Origin: an uncultured beta proteobacterium
GTDB lineage: Bacteria; Pseudomonadota; Gammaproteobacteria; Burkholderiales; Burkholderiaceae_C
Direction of reading: 5' to 3'
DNA length: 64,000 nucleotides
Assembly: GCA_903886275.1 (NCBI GenBank)
Contig: CAISLN010000040.1
Location: 107,849-171,848, forward strand
The notes below the pieces were generated by a model, which was given only the letters and a program-made list of their open reading frames with translations, did no database searches and was not told where the DNA came from. Below, one piece after another: positions 1 to 9,327 of this stretch. Numbering within the stretch: the first letter of the stretch is position 1; each line of letters starts with the position of its first letter. The position numbers were made by a program, and so were the translations under genes.

Positions 1-296
1 CCGGGCTGAAAGACGATGTGCTGGGCCTTGAGGTGCTTCTCGGCCTTCACCAGAGCCTGGTCATACCCACCCAGCGGTGAGCCACGGTAGCCGCTGATGA
101 AGCCTGCCGTGTTCTTGCCCAGTTGCGCATCGCGCACACGCTGCAGCATGGGCAGGCGCACCAGCGCTTGCACGCCGCTCATAAAGGCCGGGCCTTGGGT
201 CAGAGCGTATTTGTCGTCGAGGGTGACGCGGTCCAAGGCTTTGCGCAGGTACTCGGGCAGCTCGGTCAGTAGGCGCGGGTCCAGTGGGGCATTCAT
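1..296 (-). CDS. Indolepyruvate ferredoxin oxidoreductase-like protein, N-terminal part (runs off the window)
   Basis: The reverse strand from base 296 is open to the window edge for 98 codons and begins MNAPLDPRLL. The stretch LDDKYALTQG, then ALVRLPMLQR, TAGFISGYRGSPLGGYDQAL and HIVFQPG matches the start of the large fused 2-oxoacid (indolepyruvate) ferredoxin oxidoreductases that decarboxylate aromatic 2-oxo acids to acyl-CoA with thiamine diphosphate. The FISGYRGSPLGG segment is the family's conserved N-terminal pyrimidine-binding-domain signature. A purine-rich AGGAG lies 6-10 bases upstream of the ATG (reverse strand), which supports this start. These proteins are usually over 1,100 residues, so only the first tenth is visible. 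Family recognition is firm; the exact substrate is not. Confidence 0.85.
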   Translation of the reverse strand, partial: MNAPLDPRLLTELPEYLRKALDRVTLDDKYALTQGPAFMSGVQALVRLPMLQRVRDAQLGKNTAGFISGYRGSPLGGYDQALVKAEKHLKAQHIVFQP

Positions 297-484
297 GGGT
301 GATGTCTCCTGTAGTGGTGCGTCGCCTTGTGGGCAACTCTCGGTGCGGCCCGGTCCGGGTAGGACGGGGTGCGGCGTGGAGGCAGTGTAGTGCAGACATT
401 GCTTCTGTGTGCACGGGTCTTACCCTTGGAGAGCGGGTGGCATCGGCTGACCTCTACACACCTTGTGCGTGCCTGTGCATGTCG

Positions 485-733
485 CGCCGCGAGCGGGTAT
501 GCCCGTGGCCTCATACTGCGGGTACGCACAAAACGAAGTTTCGGCGCAGCCAAATCGGCCCCGGGCACACCCGCTCACGTCGCATAGTGGCGCGGTTGCT
601 AGTCTGCAGGAATACCGATACCAAGAGCCCTGTCTCTGCCAACGGGTGTTGTGGTTGTTCCCTTGGCCGACCCAGCCCGCAGGACACAGAGGTGGTGGGT
701 GTCGGGGCCGACGACTTGTGCGTACCCGCAGTA
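485..733. repeat. Complex inverted repeat in the 297-788 gene-free gap
   Basis: The gap 297-788 has no convincing gene. It holds three related segments. The 20 bases at 491-510 (GAGCGGGTATGCCCGTGGCC) are matched 18/20 by the reverse complement of 557-576. The 18 bases at 514-531 (TACTGCGGGTACGCACAA) are matched perfectly by the reverse complement of 716-733, with weaker similarity continuing to about 760. The first segment could therefore pair with either of two downstream partners, giving alternative folds. This resembles degenerate copies of one mobile or extragenic palindromic repeat family. It could also act as the transcription end of the gene at 789-2063. Function is not known. Confidence 0.7.
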
Positions 734-788
734 GGAGGCGGCCCCGATACCCGCCGACTCTGCACCAGACCGGCAGGCGAAAGCACAG

Positions 789-2063
789 TTAAAAGCAGGT
801 GTGAATCGCCCCGGTGACCAAACCGTCATCCTGCGCAATCACCATCCAGCGCCACTTGTCAAAGGTGGTGCAGGGATGGGAGAGGCCCAGCACCACGCGG
901 TCTCCTACGCAGGGCACCAGACCGGCAGGGTCAAACTGTAGATAGGCGTGCTGGTCGTTGAGCGCTGTGATGCGCCAGTCCGGCGGCGTGGCGACAACAT
1001 CTTCCATGCGGCGCACACCGGCGCGGGCCAGACGCTGCGGCATCGGCAGCTCGATGTCGTAAGAGATGTCGCGCCTGCCGCAGCTGAGGAAGGCCAGGCC
1101 GGGCTCGGGCACCGACTGCACCAGGGTCCAGACCTCCAGCGCCGGCAGCAAAGAACTTTGCAGGCCTTCGCGCTGCTCCAACAACTTGAGGTAGCGCCGG
1201 TAATGGCCATGGTCGTGCGTGATGTAGCAGCCCGAGCGCAACACGCCTTCCACCGGCTTGGACAGGCCTCCGGTGCGCAGCAGGGGCAGCACCAGATCGA
1301 ACACCGCCGAGCCGCCGGCTGTGAGCAAAATCGAGTCGGCGGCAAACAGGCCGCGCGTGTCGCATTGGCGAACCACCGCCAGCACCCGGCGCACCAGGTC
1401 CGTGACGGCTGCCACATCGGGGGCGTTGTCACACTGGGCGGCATTGCCTTCGTAGCACTCCACACCGCACAGGCGCAGGACCGGTGAGACAGCGATGGCC
1501 TGGGCCAGCGCCATTGCTTCTTCCTGCGTGCGGCAACCGGTGCGCTTGCCCGCCACGCCGATCTCCAACAGCACATCAAACGGTGGAAAAGGCGCCTGGG
1601 TGGTGGACCATTGCTCGATCAGATGCAGTTGCGCCAGCGAATCGACCAGGAACCAGACCTGCAAGTCAGGGTAAGTTTGCAGCAAATAACGCAGCCCCGC
1701 CAGATCGACCGGGCTGAGCACTTGGTTGGCAATGATGGCGCGGCGCACCCCGGCGGCCACGCCTATGCCCAGCTGAAAAATCGTAGCAAAACTCAGGCCC
1801 CAGGCGCCAACCTGCAGCTGCATGTGAAACAGCTCGGGCGACATGGTGGTCTTGCCGTGCGGTGCCAACAGCACGCCCTTGGCGTTGGCATAGTCTTGCA
1901 TCCAGGCCAGGTTGTGCGCCAGTGCGCTGCGGTTCAGCACCGCCAAGGGATAGGCCAGATCGTCGGCCAGCAGACTCCACTGTCGCGCCGCTGCGTCCTG
2001 CGCCAGCAGCGGTGGTGCAAACAGAGGGAAGCTCTTGCAGGCGGAATTAAAAACCGGATTCAT
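789..2063 (-). CDS. D-serine dehydratase-like / amino acid deaminase (fold-type III PLP enzyme)
   Basis: The 424-residue product is a DSD1-type PLP enzyme: an alanine-racemase-like barrel followed by a D-serine-dehydratase-like C-terminal domain. The PLP lysine is in LLAPHGKTTMSPE (Lys71), and the C-terminal metal site shows the expected His-x-Cys (His396, Cys398 in GLSHPCTTF). Family members deaminate or dehydrate D-serine, D-threonine or related D-amino acids, or act as D-threonine aldolases, in the cytoplasm. The length is normal. The gene stands alone between cheV, which is upstream on the same strand, and the repeat-rich gap. Substrate cannot be decided from sequence. Confidence 0.85.
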   Translation of the reverse strand: MNPVFNSACKSFPLFAPPLLAQDAAARQWSLLADDLAYPLAVLNRSALAHNLAWMQDYANAKGVLLAPHGKTTMSPELFHMQLQVGAWGLSFATIFQLGIGVAAGVRRAIIANQVLSPVDLAGLRYLLQTYPDLQVWFLVDSLAQLHLIEQWSTTQAPFPPFDVLLEIGVAGKRTGCRTQEEAMALAQAIAVSPVLRLCGVECYEGNAAQCDNAPDVAAVTDLVRRVLAVVRQCDTRGLFAADSILLTAGGSAVFDLVLPLLRTGGLSKPVEGVLRSGCYITHDHGHYRRYLKLLEQREGLQSSLLPALEVWTLVQSVPEPGLAFLSCGRRDISYDIELPMPQRLARAGVRRMEDVVATPPDWRITALNDQHAYLQFDPAGLVPCVGDRVVLGLSHPCTTFDKWRWMVIAQDDGLVTGAIHTCF

Positions 2064-2115
2064 GGGGCCATGCGGCAGTGGTTCCGGCAGGCCCGTGCTG
2101 CGCAGCGTCGATCGC

Positions 2116-3075
2116 TTAGCGTTCCAGCACCCGGCGAATGGTGGCGCCGAGTTCCTCGGCCACGAACTTGGCTACATAGGCGTCGGCACCCACGCTCCTG
2201 ACGTGGCTCTCGTTGGTGATGCCGGTGAGCGAGGAGTGAATGATCACCGGGATACCGCTAAAGCGGGAATCTTGCTTGATGTTGCGCGTGAGCGTAAAGC
2301 CGTCCATCTCCGGCATTTCCAGGTCGGTCAACACCAGGGCCACCTTGTCCTTCACGCTCTTGCCCTGCTGCTTGGCCTCGGCGCTCAGCGCGTCCAGTTT
2401 TTCCCAGGCCTCCTTGCCGCTCTTGGTCATGATGAAAGGGATGCTCATGGCCTTGAGGCCCTGCTCAATCATCAGGCGGGCCACGGCCGAGTCATCCGCC
2501 GCCAGCACCACAGCACCCGGCGGAATCGAAGTGGCGGACAGAACCACACCCTCCGGTACGCTCTGGTGTTGATCGGGAAATACATCGCGCAGGATTTGCT
2601 CCACATCCAGCACCTGGGCCAGGCGGGTGTTTTCGGCGTTGCCGTCTAGGCGGGCGATGCTGGTGACCAGGCCCCCACCGGTGCCCTCGGCAGACAGCAC
2701 CTGCTTCCACTCCAGGCGCACGATCTCGTTGACCTCTTCCACCGCAAAGGCCTGGGTGGTGCGGGCAAATTCGGTGACCAACAATATGCCCAGACCCTTG
2801 GTGGGATTGCAACCAGTGATCAGGGGCAGGTTGATGACCGGAATCATCTGACCGCGAATGTTGGCCACACCCATCACGCTGGGCGGCGCGTTGACCATGG
2901 CCGTGATCTCGGGCATGACCATGATCTCGCGCACCTTGAACACATTGATGCCAAAGAGTTCACGCTTGGTCGTGCCGTTGGCCTCACCCAGGCGAAACAG
3001 GAGCAGCTCAAACATGCTCTTGCCGGTCAGGTTGGTGCGCTCGTCGATCTCGCGCATTGCCGAGTTGCTGTTCAT
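2116..3075 (-). CDS. cheV: CheV chemotaxis coupling protein (CheW domain + receiver)
   Basis: The 319-residue protein has an N-terminal CheW domain (about residues 20-165; GVANIRGQMIPVINL is its core) and a C-terminal receiver domain (about 188-319). The receiver shows the acidic pair Asp194/Asp195, the phospho-acceptor Asp251 in LTDLEMPEMDGF and a conserved lysine in YVAKF. CheV proteins couple chemoreceptors to CheA and tune the response through receiver phosphorylation. I chose the ATG at 3075 because AGGAG sits seven bases before it; a longer in-frame start at 3114 exists. No other chemotaxis gene is in view, so this is an orphan copy. Confidence 0.93.
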   Translation of the reverse strand: MNSNSAMREIDERTNLTGKSMFELLLFRLGEANGTTKRELFGINVFKVREIMVMPEITAMVNAPPSVMGVANIRGQMIPVINLPLITGCNPTKGLGILLVTEFARTTQAFAVEEVNEIVRLEWKQVLSAEGTGGGLVTSIARLDGNAENTRLAQVLDVEQILRDVFPDQHQSVPEGVVLSATSIPPGAVVLAADDSAVARLMIEQGLKAMSIPFIMTKSGKEAWEKLDALSAEAKQQGKSVKDKVALVLTDLEMPEMDGFTLTRNIKQDSRFSGIPVIIHSSLTGITNESHVRSVGADAYVAKFVAEELGATIRRVLER

Positions 3076-3147
3076 GGTGGTGCTCCTGTTCATACCGCGT
3101 AAATCTTCAGACAAATCCTTCGACGGGTCATGGTACCGTGAACTCCG

Positions 3148-4278
3148 CTATTTTGGCCAGATCACCCACATCTGCAGTGGCTGGCGCAGCCTGCCAGCCA
3201 GCTCCTGCGCATCGAAACCCCAGCCGGCAAAATAGTCCGCGCGCACCGCTCCGGTGATGGCGCTTCCAGTGTCCTGCGCCAGCACCAAGCGTTGCAGCTT
3301 GGTCTGTGTTCCGCTGGAGGCCAGCCAGACCGGCGTGCCATAGGGAATGCTGCCGGGGTCCACCGCAATCGAGCGCCCAGGCGTCAGGGCCACTCCCTGT
3401 GCACCCTTGGGGCCAAAGGCGGCGTCCAGATCGGTCAGCGGCTCTTCCTTGAAGAACACCACGCGCGGATTGCTCCACAGCAGCTCCTGCTGGCGCTGCG
3501 GGTTCTGCGCCAGCCAGGCCTTGATGCCGGGCCAGGTGGCGTCCTTGACCAGCCCCTGGTCCAGCAGCCAGCGGCCCACGCTGCGGTAAGGCTGCTCGTT
3601 GGTGCCCGCAAAGGCCACGCGCACCAACTGCGACGTGCCATCGGCCTGGGTCAGGCGCAGGCGCCCCGAGCCCTGGATTTGCAACACCAGTGCATCCACT
3701 GGGTCGGCCACATAGGCAATGGCGCGGCCCAGCAGAGCGGCCTGGGCCTCGGGCAGGGTTTCCATTTCGCGCCGATTGAACCAGGGCTTGCGCTGTGCCA
3801 GGTTGCGCGGCAGCTGGTAAATAGGCACCGTGAACTGCGCCGTGGGCAGGCGACTGGCATCCAACTGCGGCTCGAAGTAGCCCGTCAACATGCCCTTGGC
3901 ATCGCCCTGCTGGCTTTCCACGCGCTGCGGCTGAAAATGCAGGCGCATCCACTCGCGCTGCTGCTCACCGGTGGCAATGCTCAGGCGCCGCACATCGCCA
4001 CAGTAGCTGGCAAACACCGTGCCCGGGCGCTCGCAACTTTTGGTCCAGGCATTCCAGGCATCAAACAGGTTGTCTTCCTCAAAACCCGGTAACTCGCTCC
4101 AGGCCACGGTGGTCCAGCGCCCCTTGGAAGGGCTGCTGCTAAAAGTTGGTGCGACCCCCGTCTGGCGGGCCGGAGCGCTCACCGGCGGGACTGAAGGATA
4201 AAGAACCGGTGCACTGCCGCAGGCAGCCAGCATTCCTACAATCAGGACCAAACACCACCACCGCAAAGATTGCACCAT
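3148..4278 (-). CDS. mltA: Membrane-bound lytic murein transglycosylase A
   Basis: This is a 376-residue lipoprotein of the MltA family, which cleaves the glycan strand of peptidoglycan to 1,6-anhydromuramyl ends in the periplasm. The start at 4278 gives a lipoprotein signal with lipobox LAAC (Cys20). Family marks include DAWNAWTKSC, GYFEPQLDASR and, in the C-terminal 3D domain, LAQDTGSAITGAVRADYFAGWG, which carries the catalytic aspartate. Upstream in-frame ATGs would extend the product ahead of the signal peptide and are less likely. The first codon overlaps a small opposite-strand reading frame at 4277, both reading from the same CATG. Confidence 0.92.
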   Translation of the reverse strand: MVQSLRWWCLVLIVGMLAACGSAPVLYPSVPPVSAPARQTGVAPTFSSSPSKGRWTTVAWSELPGFEEDNLFDAWNAWTKSCERPGTVFASYCGDVRRLSIATGEQQREWMRLHFQPQRVESQQGDAKGMLTGYFEPQLDASRLPTAQFTVPIYQLPRNLAQRKPWFNRREMETLPEAQAALLGRAIAYVADPVDALVLQIQGSGRLRLTQADGTSQLVRVAFAGTNEQPYRSVGRWLLDQGLVKDATWPGIKAWLAQNPQRQQELLWSNPRVVFFKEEPLTDLDAAFGPKGAQGVALTPGRSIAVDPGSIPYGTPVWLASSGTQTKLQRLVLAQDTGSAITGAVRADYFAGWGFDAQELAGRLRQPLQMWVIWPK

Positions 4279-4411
4279 GACACTGCTGTTGCTAGAGGCC
4301 CTAGGGGCCGGATTGTTATTTATTGGAATCATTTGGTGGACCATGTTTTGCGGACGCCCGGATGGCGATCCGCCATCTGCAACGCAGGACAAAGAAGACA
4401 AGCGCTCATAA
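4277..4411 (+). CDS. Possible small single-span membrane protein (44 residues)
   Basis: A 44-codon frame starts at 4277 and ends at TAA 4411. It predicts a hydrophobic helix at residues 3-24 (LLLLEALGAG, then LLFIGIIWWT) followed by a charged, soluble tail (GRPDGDPPSA and DKEDKRS). The helix-then-charged-tail layout is typical of genuine small membrane proteins and unlike chance translation in this GC-rich DNA. Against it, there is no clear Shine-Dalgarno site, the frame is antisense to the extreme 5' end of mltA, and its stop overlaps the end of the next gene. I judge it plausible but unproven; function unknown. Confidence 0.4.
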   Translation: MTLLLLEALGAGLLFIGIIWWTMFCGRPDGDPPSATQDKEDKRS

Positions 4412-5221
4412 GACCCGGTGCTGCAGGGCCGGCAACTGGCTGCGCCAACGCTGCAAGGCAAGCGCATCGAGGTCGGCAATCACCACGCCAGGCTCCTGCG
4501 CCTGCTCGGCCAGCACCTGGCCCCAGGGATTGATCAGCATGGACTGGCCCCAGGTCTGGCGACCACCTGCATGCACGCCACCCTGGGCGGCGGCGGCCAC
4601 ATAGGCCAGGTTCTCAATCGCACGGGCCCGCAGCAAGATTTCCCAATGCGCCTTGCCCGTGGTGTGGGTAAAGGCCGCGGGCACCAGCAGCAGGTCCACC
4701 CCAAGGGATGCATAGCTGCGGTAGAGCTCGGCAAAGCGCAGGTCGTAGCAGATGCTCATGCCGATCTGCCAACTGTGGCCGTCCTTGGAGGGCAGGGTAA
4801 AGCGGGTCGGTGTGTGGCCACGGTCGAGCACACGCGACTCGTCATAGGCCTCGCGTCCGTTGTCAAAGCGAAACAGGTGGATCTTGTCGTAGCGTGCCAC
4901 GCACTGGCCTTGGCGGTCGAAGGCCAGCGAGCTGTTGAACACCCGGCCCGCGCCAGCACCGCTCAAAGGCAGCGTACCTCCCACAAGCCACAGGCCCAGC
5001 TCTTGCGCCGTCTGGGCCAAAAACTGTTGGATGGGGCCACTGCCAAAGGGCTCCTGAATCGCCAACTTGTCGGCGTCTTGCTGGCCGATCAGGCAAAAGT
5101 ATTCCGGCAGCACAGCCAGTTCGGCACCCTGGTCTGCGGCCTGCTGCAATAGCCTGCGGGCCTGCTGCAAGTTGTCTTGCAGCACCGCGGTGGAGACCAT
5201 CTGAATGGCGGCGACTTTCAT
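4406..5221 (-). CDS. Carbon-nitrogen hydrolase (Nit1/omega-amidase-like)
   Basis: The 271-residue product belongs to the nitrilase superfamily. The catalytic triad is visible: Glu40 in VLPEYF, Lys113 in YDKIHLF and Cys158 in SICYDLRF. The closest subgroup appears to be Nit1/NitFhit-like amidases, which repair deaminated glutathione or act as omega-amidases in the cytoplasm. The start ATG at 5221 overlaps the yhdP stop by four bases (ATGA on the reverse strand), so translation is probably coupled to yhdP. Nitrilase genes next to yhdP are common in betaproteobacteria. Exact substrate is an inference. Confidence 0.9.
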   Translation of the reverse strand: MKVAAIQMVSTAVLQDNLQQARRLLQQAADQGAELAVLPEYFCLIGQQDADKLAIQEPFGSGPIQQFLAQTAQELGLWLVGGTLPLSGAGAGRVFNSSLAFDRQGQCVARYDKIHLFRFDNGREAYDESRVLDRGHTPTRFTLPSKDGHSWQIGMSICYDLRFAELYRSYASLGVDLLLVPAAFTHTTGKAHWEILLRARAIENLAYVAAAAQGGVHAGGRQTWGQSMLINPWGQVLAEQAQEPGVVIADLDALALQRWRSQLPALQHRVL

Positions 5222-8200
5222 GGTTTGCTTTCCTTCGTAGCTGGGTTGGCGCTGGGCTGGTGCTCGACCTTGGTAACGCGCGGGTCTAGCCAAGTACCGT
5301 CCACCAGGAACTCCTGGGTGTTGGCCTCCATCAGGGGCTTGCGCAGAATCACGTTGGCCAAAAAAGTGGTCAGCCCCACCAGCGGGTTAATGGCCGAGTA
5401 GATCAGGGAAGCGCTCGCCACGTTGATCTCGGGAATCACCACCACCTTGAGCGACTGGGTTTCTCGGGCGATATCGGCCTGACCCTCCATCAGCACGGCG
5501 GCGTTCACGCCCTTCATCTGCAGGTTGTTGGTGCGGGCCATGCCTTGCTCTATGGCCACATCGCCGCGCACAAAGTCAAAGGCAAAACCGTCGCTGAACA
5601 CATCGCGAAAATCCAGTGCCAAGCGCCGGGGCAGCGACTGCAGGCTCAGCACCCCGAGCAGCTTGGCAATGCCGGGGTCGGCCTTGAGGAACTGGCCGGA
5701 CTCGATGTTGACATTGAAGCCCCCGCCCATGCTGGCGTAGTCGGGCGAAAACGGTGAACCCAACCAAGACACCTGGCCTTCGATCCTGCCCTTGCCCTTG
5801 GCAATCACGCCGGGCATTCCCATGCGCTGGAGCAGGTCGCCGGAGTCGGCCAGCTCCAGCTTGAAGTTCAGCGCCGTGCGCCTACGCTCGCGCGGTGTCA
5901 TGGGCAAAGCGGCCTGGGCATTGAGGTTCGCCCAGTTGCCACTGGCTGTCAGCGTGGCCTCGGGCGTGCTGATGTTGAAGCGGTTCAAACGCCACTCGCG
6001 CACCGCGTCGCGCCCACCCAATCCCAGGTTCACCGCCTGGATGTCAACCCGGCCCAACTTTTTGCCGCGCAACTCCATGTCTCCCACCAAAATATCCAGC
6101 GCCGGAATGCTGGCGGGTTGCTGCTCCAGCAGGTTTTCGACATCTGCCGCAGCCGACGGGCCGATCACCAAATGGGCCAGTCGGGCGTAGACGCGCCCGG
6201 GCAAGGCCTCGCTGCTCTGGCGGTATTCCACATAGCCATTGAGCTCGCTCGCATCGACATTGCCGCGCCACACCAGGCCCTCGCGTGCGCCGCCCAGCAG
6301 CAGGTGGTTGAACTTGCGACCCTGCAACAGCAGTTCGTCGGCGCGCAGGGCGATGCGGCTGGGCAAATAGCCCGCGACACCGGCCGCCGCATTGCCAACC
6401 CCGCCATTGCCGTTGCTGCCGCTTGCCGTCAGCCCCATGCGCGAGGCCACATCCAGCCAGGCGTCGCCATCGAGCGGACCGACCCGGATGTTGGCGGCCA
6501 CGCCCTCTGCCGGCAGCGGCGCCGACTCGTCCGCGCCCAGGCCCACGGCAATGGCGCCGCGCAGCACCTGGGGCTCCGTGCCGGAGATATCGCGCACATA
6601 GACCACGCTGGCCAACTTGCCCAGATCGAGCTGCAACTGGTCCTGCAGGCGCGCACCCGGCTGCAGCGAGGCGCGCACCAGGCTGCTCTCCAGGCGCAGC
6701 GGCAACACCGCATCGGCCGTCTTGGCAAAGGGGGCAGGAAGGTTCAGTGCCAGCCCAGCCAGGCTGCTGTTGACCAGCAGTTCCACCACCTCGGAACGCA
6801 GCCCCAGCGTGGCACTGTAGGCGGCACTGCCGCTGCTGAATTGCCCCAGCCGCGCCACCGGCCCCAATTCGCTGGCCTGGCGCAATCCCTCGGCGGTGGC
6901 CACGCCCTGCATGCGCAGGCCGCCGGGCGTGCTGCGCGCCAGTGCCGAGTTGCCAAAGTTCATGGCCCCCTCGATGCGCACATCACCACCGAGGGCACGG
7001 GCCGAGGCACCGTTGAGCGAGAAGCCACTCTCGGTAAACGTCAGCACCCCCTTGGCGCGGCTCAGTCGCGGCACCGCCGGCGCAAACTGAAAGTCGTTGC
7101 CGGCAAAGGCGATGCTGCCCAGCACCGTGGTCTTTTCCAAATGGGCCACCGGAATCGCCAGCTTGAGCCGGATCTCCGCATTGCCCGAGGCCGTGCTGTG
7201 CGCCAGCGCATTGCCGATCCAGCCACCTACCGGCGAGCCATTCACAAAGGCCAGTCCCTCGGCCAGCGGGCCACGGGTCTCTGCCGTCACTGCCACCAGC
7301 GGTGCGTCATACAGCTTGCTGATGGCCACTTGGGTGTTGCTAAATTGCAGGGCGCTGCCGCTAGCCACCAGACCGCGGGCTGCCTTGAACTGCAAGTTGT
7401 CCTGATCGATCAGCAGCTCGCCCGCCACCTGCGTGAGCAGCGGCCAGGGCAGGCTGTCCTTGGGTGTGACCAGGGACGGTGCATAGGCATAGCTGGCGTT
7501 GCTGACCTCACCGGCAATGCGGAACTCGCCCTGCTTGGCAGAGGCAAAGGGGAAGCGCTCCAGATCGCCCTTGACCTTGTAGCTCACCTTGCGGCCCTCG
7601 CCGGCCACCAGCGCCTGCCCCAGGTAGTCGCGCGCTTGGCTGTCCATCACCAGCGGCAGGTAGCGCGGTACGGCCGCCACATTGGCCCGGCTCAGGCTGC
7701 CGCTCAGGTCCAGCAGGCCGGGAAAACGCGACTCGGACGAGCCGCCCTTTGGCACCGCAGCGGTCTGCCATTTGATTTGCGCCTCACCCTGACCATCGGT
7801 GTTGGCAAAGCGCAGCCGCCCGGTTTCCACGCTGATGGCGCCGCCGCCGCCTAGCTTCCACTGCACATCGCCGCTCAGGCTGTCAAAGGCCACCTCGGGT
7901 TGCGCAAATACGCCGGGGAAGGTGACGCTGCCGTTTTGCAGAGCCAGGGTGGCGCGTCCGCCGGCCTGGCTCAGGTCAAAGTCCACCGTTCCACCCCGCA
8001 GGCCGGGAATGCCGTAGTGACCCTGGGGCTGCGCGGCCAGCGCCAGTTGCGTCACATGGCCCTGGGCGGCGAAGCCGATAGGAGAAGCTGCGTCCCCCTG
8101 CCAACTCAGGTTCAGTTTCTCGACCATGCCCCGAGCTTCGAGTTTCTGCAGCGCGCCGTGCGCGGCCGCATCCAGTGGCAGCCGTTCGGCAATTTCACTG

Positions 8201-9312
8201 ACGGCAGCAAGGTCCAACCGGTCGGCCACCAGCGTGCCCCGGGACGGCTTGCCAGGCTGCGCGTCCATCAGGCTCAAGCGCACATTGCCACCTGGCCAGT
8301 GCAGGCCGTCACGGGTATCGAAGCTCAGGGCTGCGCTGGAATATTCATAGCCGCCAGTGAGCCTGCGCACCCCGAGGCGGCCGGTAACGCGCGCCAGATC
8401 CAGCGGCTCCAGCGTGGGCGAGAGGCTCACCGTGACCATCTGCAGCGCCAGATCGGCGGTGGCACCCTGCACCTTGGCATGGTCCACATCGACCCAGGCG
8501 CGCAGCGAGCCCGCGCCCTGGCGCAGGTCAAAACCCAGACCGACATAGTTGTGCAGCTGCGCCAGGTCAATCTGGGTCGCCTGGCCGTATAACTGGCCGC
8601 TCCAGTTGCGCCAGTCACCCGCGCGGGTGGAAAAAAGCGGCTGCTGCAATTGGCCCATCAAGGACAGGCGCGTGCCCCAGCCCGGTGGCGGGTCGGCGTC
8701 CAGGCGCAGGCTGTGCTGGCGGTGCCGGTTGCGAATCAGCACATCCACATCGGCCAGATCCAGAGGTGCCAAGCCGCGCAGCTCGTCGATCCAGCGCACG
8801 CGGCCATTACGCACCACCAGCTCGGTCTGGGCAAACACCCAATCGGCCGCACCACCGCCGTCGCTGCTGGCCTCGGGCAGCAAAAAACCAGCCACCCAGA
8901 CGCGGCCATCGGCGCTGCGACGCACCTCCAGCTCGGGCGCAGCAATGTAGAGCTGCTCAAAGCCCAGACCCAGGGCCGAGCGCACCGACAGTGCGGCCAG
9001 CACCGAGGGCAGGCGCAAGGCCTCTCGGCCATTGGCATCGAGCAAGCGCACATCGCGCAACTCAATCGAGGGAATCAGCCCGTTGGAGGTGGCCAGAATA
9101 TCGCCCACCCGCACGGCAATGCCCATACGCTGACTGGCTTCTTGCTCTAGCCACGGACGGAACTCGCCGATTCGCGGCACAATCACAAAATGCAAGCCGC
9201 CCCAGGCCAAGCACAAGGTGACCCAGGCCGTCGCAAGTATCCACAGGGTCCAACGGGCCAGTGCCGCGAGGGTCCTGAGCCGGAGCGTGGGGATGGCCTT
9301 CATAGGTGCCAT
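5218..9312 (-). CDS. yhdP: YhdP family AsmA-like envelope protein
   Basis: This 1,364-residue protein has one N-terminal membrane helix (about residues 13-38, WTLWILATAWVTLCLAWGGL) and a very long periplasmic portion rich in beta structure, the layout of YhdP, an AsmA-like bridge protein implicated in moving phospholipid to the outer membrane. The C-terminal region (PEINVASASLIYSAINPLVGL) is the family's conserved AsmA-C segment. Two in-frame ATGs, at 9312 and 9303, are possible starts. The gene diverges from glnE with only 15 bases between start codons, so its promoter must lie inside glnE sequence or be shared. It is followed by the coupled amidase gene. Confidence 0.92.
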   Translation of the reverse strand: MAPMKAIPTLRLRTLAALARWTLWILATAWVTLCLAWGGLHFVIVPRIGEFRPWLEQEASQRMGIAVRVGDILATSNGLIPSIELRDVRLLDANGREALRLPSVLAALSVRSALGLGFEQLYIAAPELEVRRSADGRVWVAGFLLPEASSDGGGAADWVFAQTELVVRNGRVRWIDELRGLAPLDLADVDVLIRNRHRQHSLRLDADPPPGWGTRLSLMGQLQQPLFSTRAGDWRNWSGQLYGQATQIDLAQLHNYVGLGFDLRQGAGSLRAWVDVDHAKVQGATADLALQMVTVSLSPTLEPLDLARVTGRLGVRRLTGGYEYSSAALSFDTRDGLHWPGGNVRLSLMDAQPGKPSRGTLVADRLDLAAVSEIAERLPLDAAAHGALQKLEARGMVEKLNLSWQGDAASPIGFAAQGHVTQLALAAQPQGHYGIPGLRGGTVDFDLSQAGGRATLALQNGSVTFPGVFAQPEVAFDSLSGDVQWKLGGGGAISVETGRLRFANTDGQGEAQIKWQTAAVPKGGSSESRFPGLLDLSGSLSRANVAAVPRYLPLVMDSQARDYLGQALVAGEGRKVSYKVKGDLERFPFASAKQGEFRIAGEVSNASYAYAPSLVTPKDSLPWPLLTQVAGELLIDQDNLQFKAARGLVASGSALQFSNTQVAISKLYDAPLVAVTAETRGPLAEGLAFVNGSPVGGWIGNALAHSTASGNAEIRLKLAIPVAHLEKTTVLGSIAFAGNDFQFAPAVPRLSRAKGVLTFTESGFSLNGASARALGGDVRIEGAMNFGNSALARSTPGGLRMQGVATAEGLRQASELGPVARLGQFSSGSAAYSATLGLRSEVVELLVNSSLAGLALNLPAPFAKTADAVLPLRLESSLVRASLQPGARLQDQLQLDLGKLASVVYVRDISGTEPQVLRGAIAVGLGADESAPLPAEGVAANIRVGPLDGDAWLDVASRMGLTASGSNGNGGVGNAAAGVAGYLPSRIALRADELLLQGRKFNHLLLGGAREGLVWRGNVDASELNGYVEYRQSSEALPGRVYARLAHLVIGPSAAADVENLLEQQPASIPALDILVGDMELRGKKLGRVDIQAVNLGLGGRDAVREWRLNRFNISTPEATLTASGNWANLNAQAALPMTPRERRRTALNFKLELADSGDLLQRMGMPGVIAKGKGRIEGQVSWLGSPFSPDYASMGGGFNVNIESGQFLKADPGIAKLLGVLSLQSLPRRLALDFRDVFSDGFAFDFVRGDVAIEQGMARTNNLQMKGVNAAVLMEGQADIARETQSLKVVVIPEINVASASLIYSAINPLVGLTTFLANVILRKPLMEANTQEFLVDGTWLDPRVTKVEHQPSANPATKESKP

Positions 9313-9327
9313 TGATCAGTCTTCACC

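Noticed and set aside
284..817. Open frames of 60-177 codons in the repeat-rich gap
   Set aside because: They translate the inverted repeats (RRERVC... on both strands) and are not protein-like.
6118..7854. A 578-codon frame antisense to yhdP
   Set aside because: His/Gln/Arg-rich shadow of a GC-rich gene; no signal or domain.
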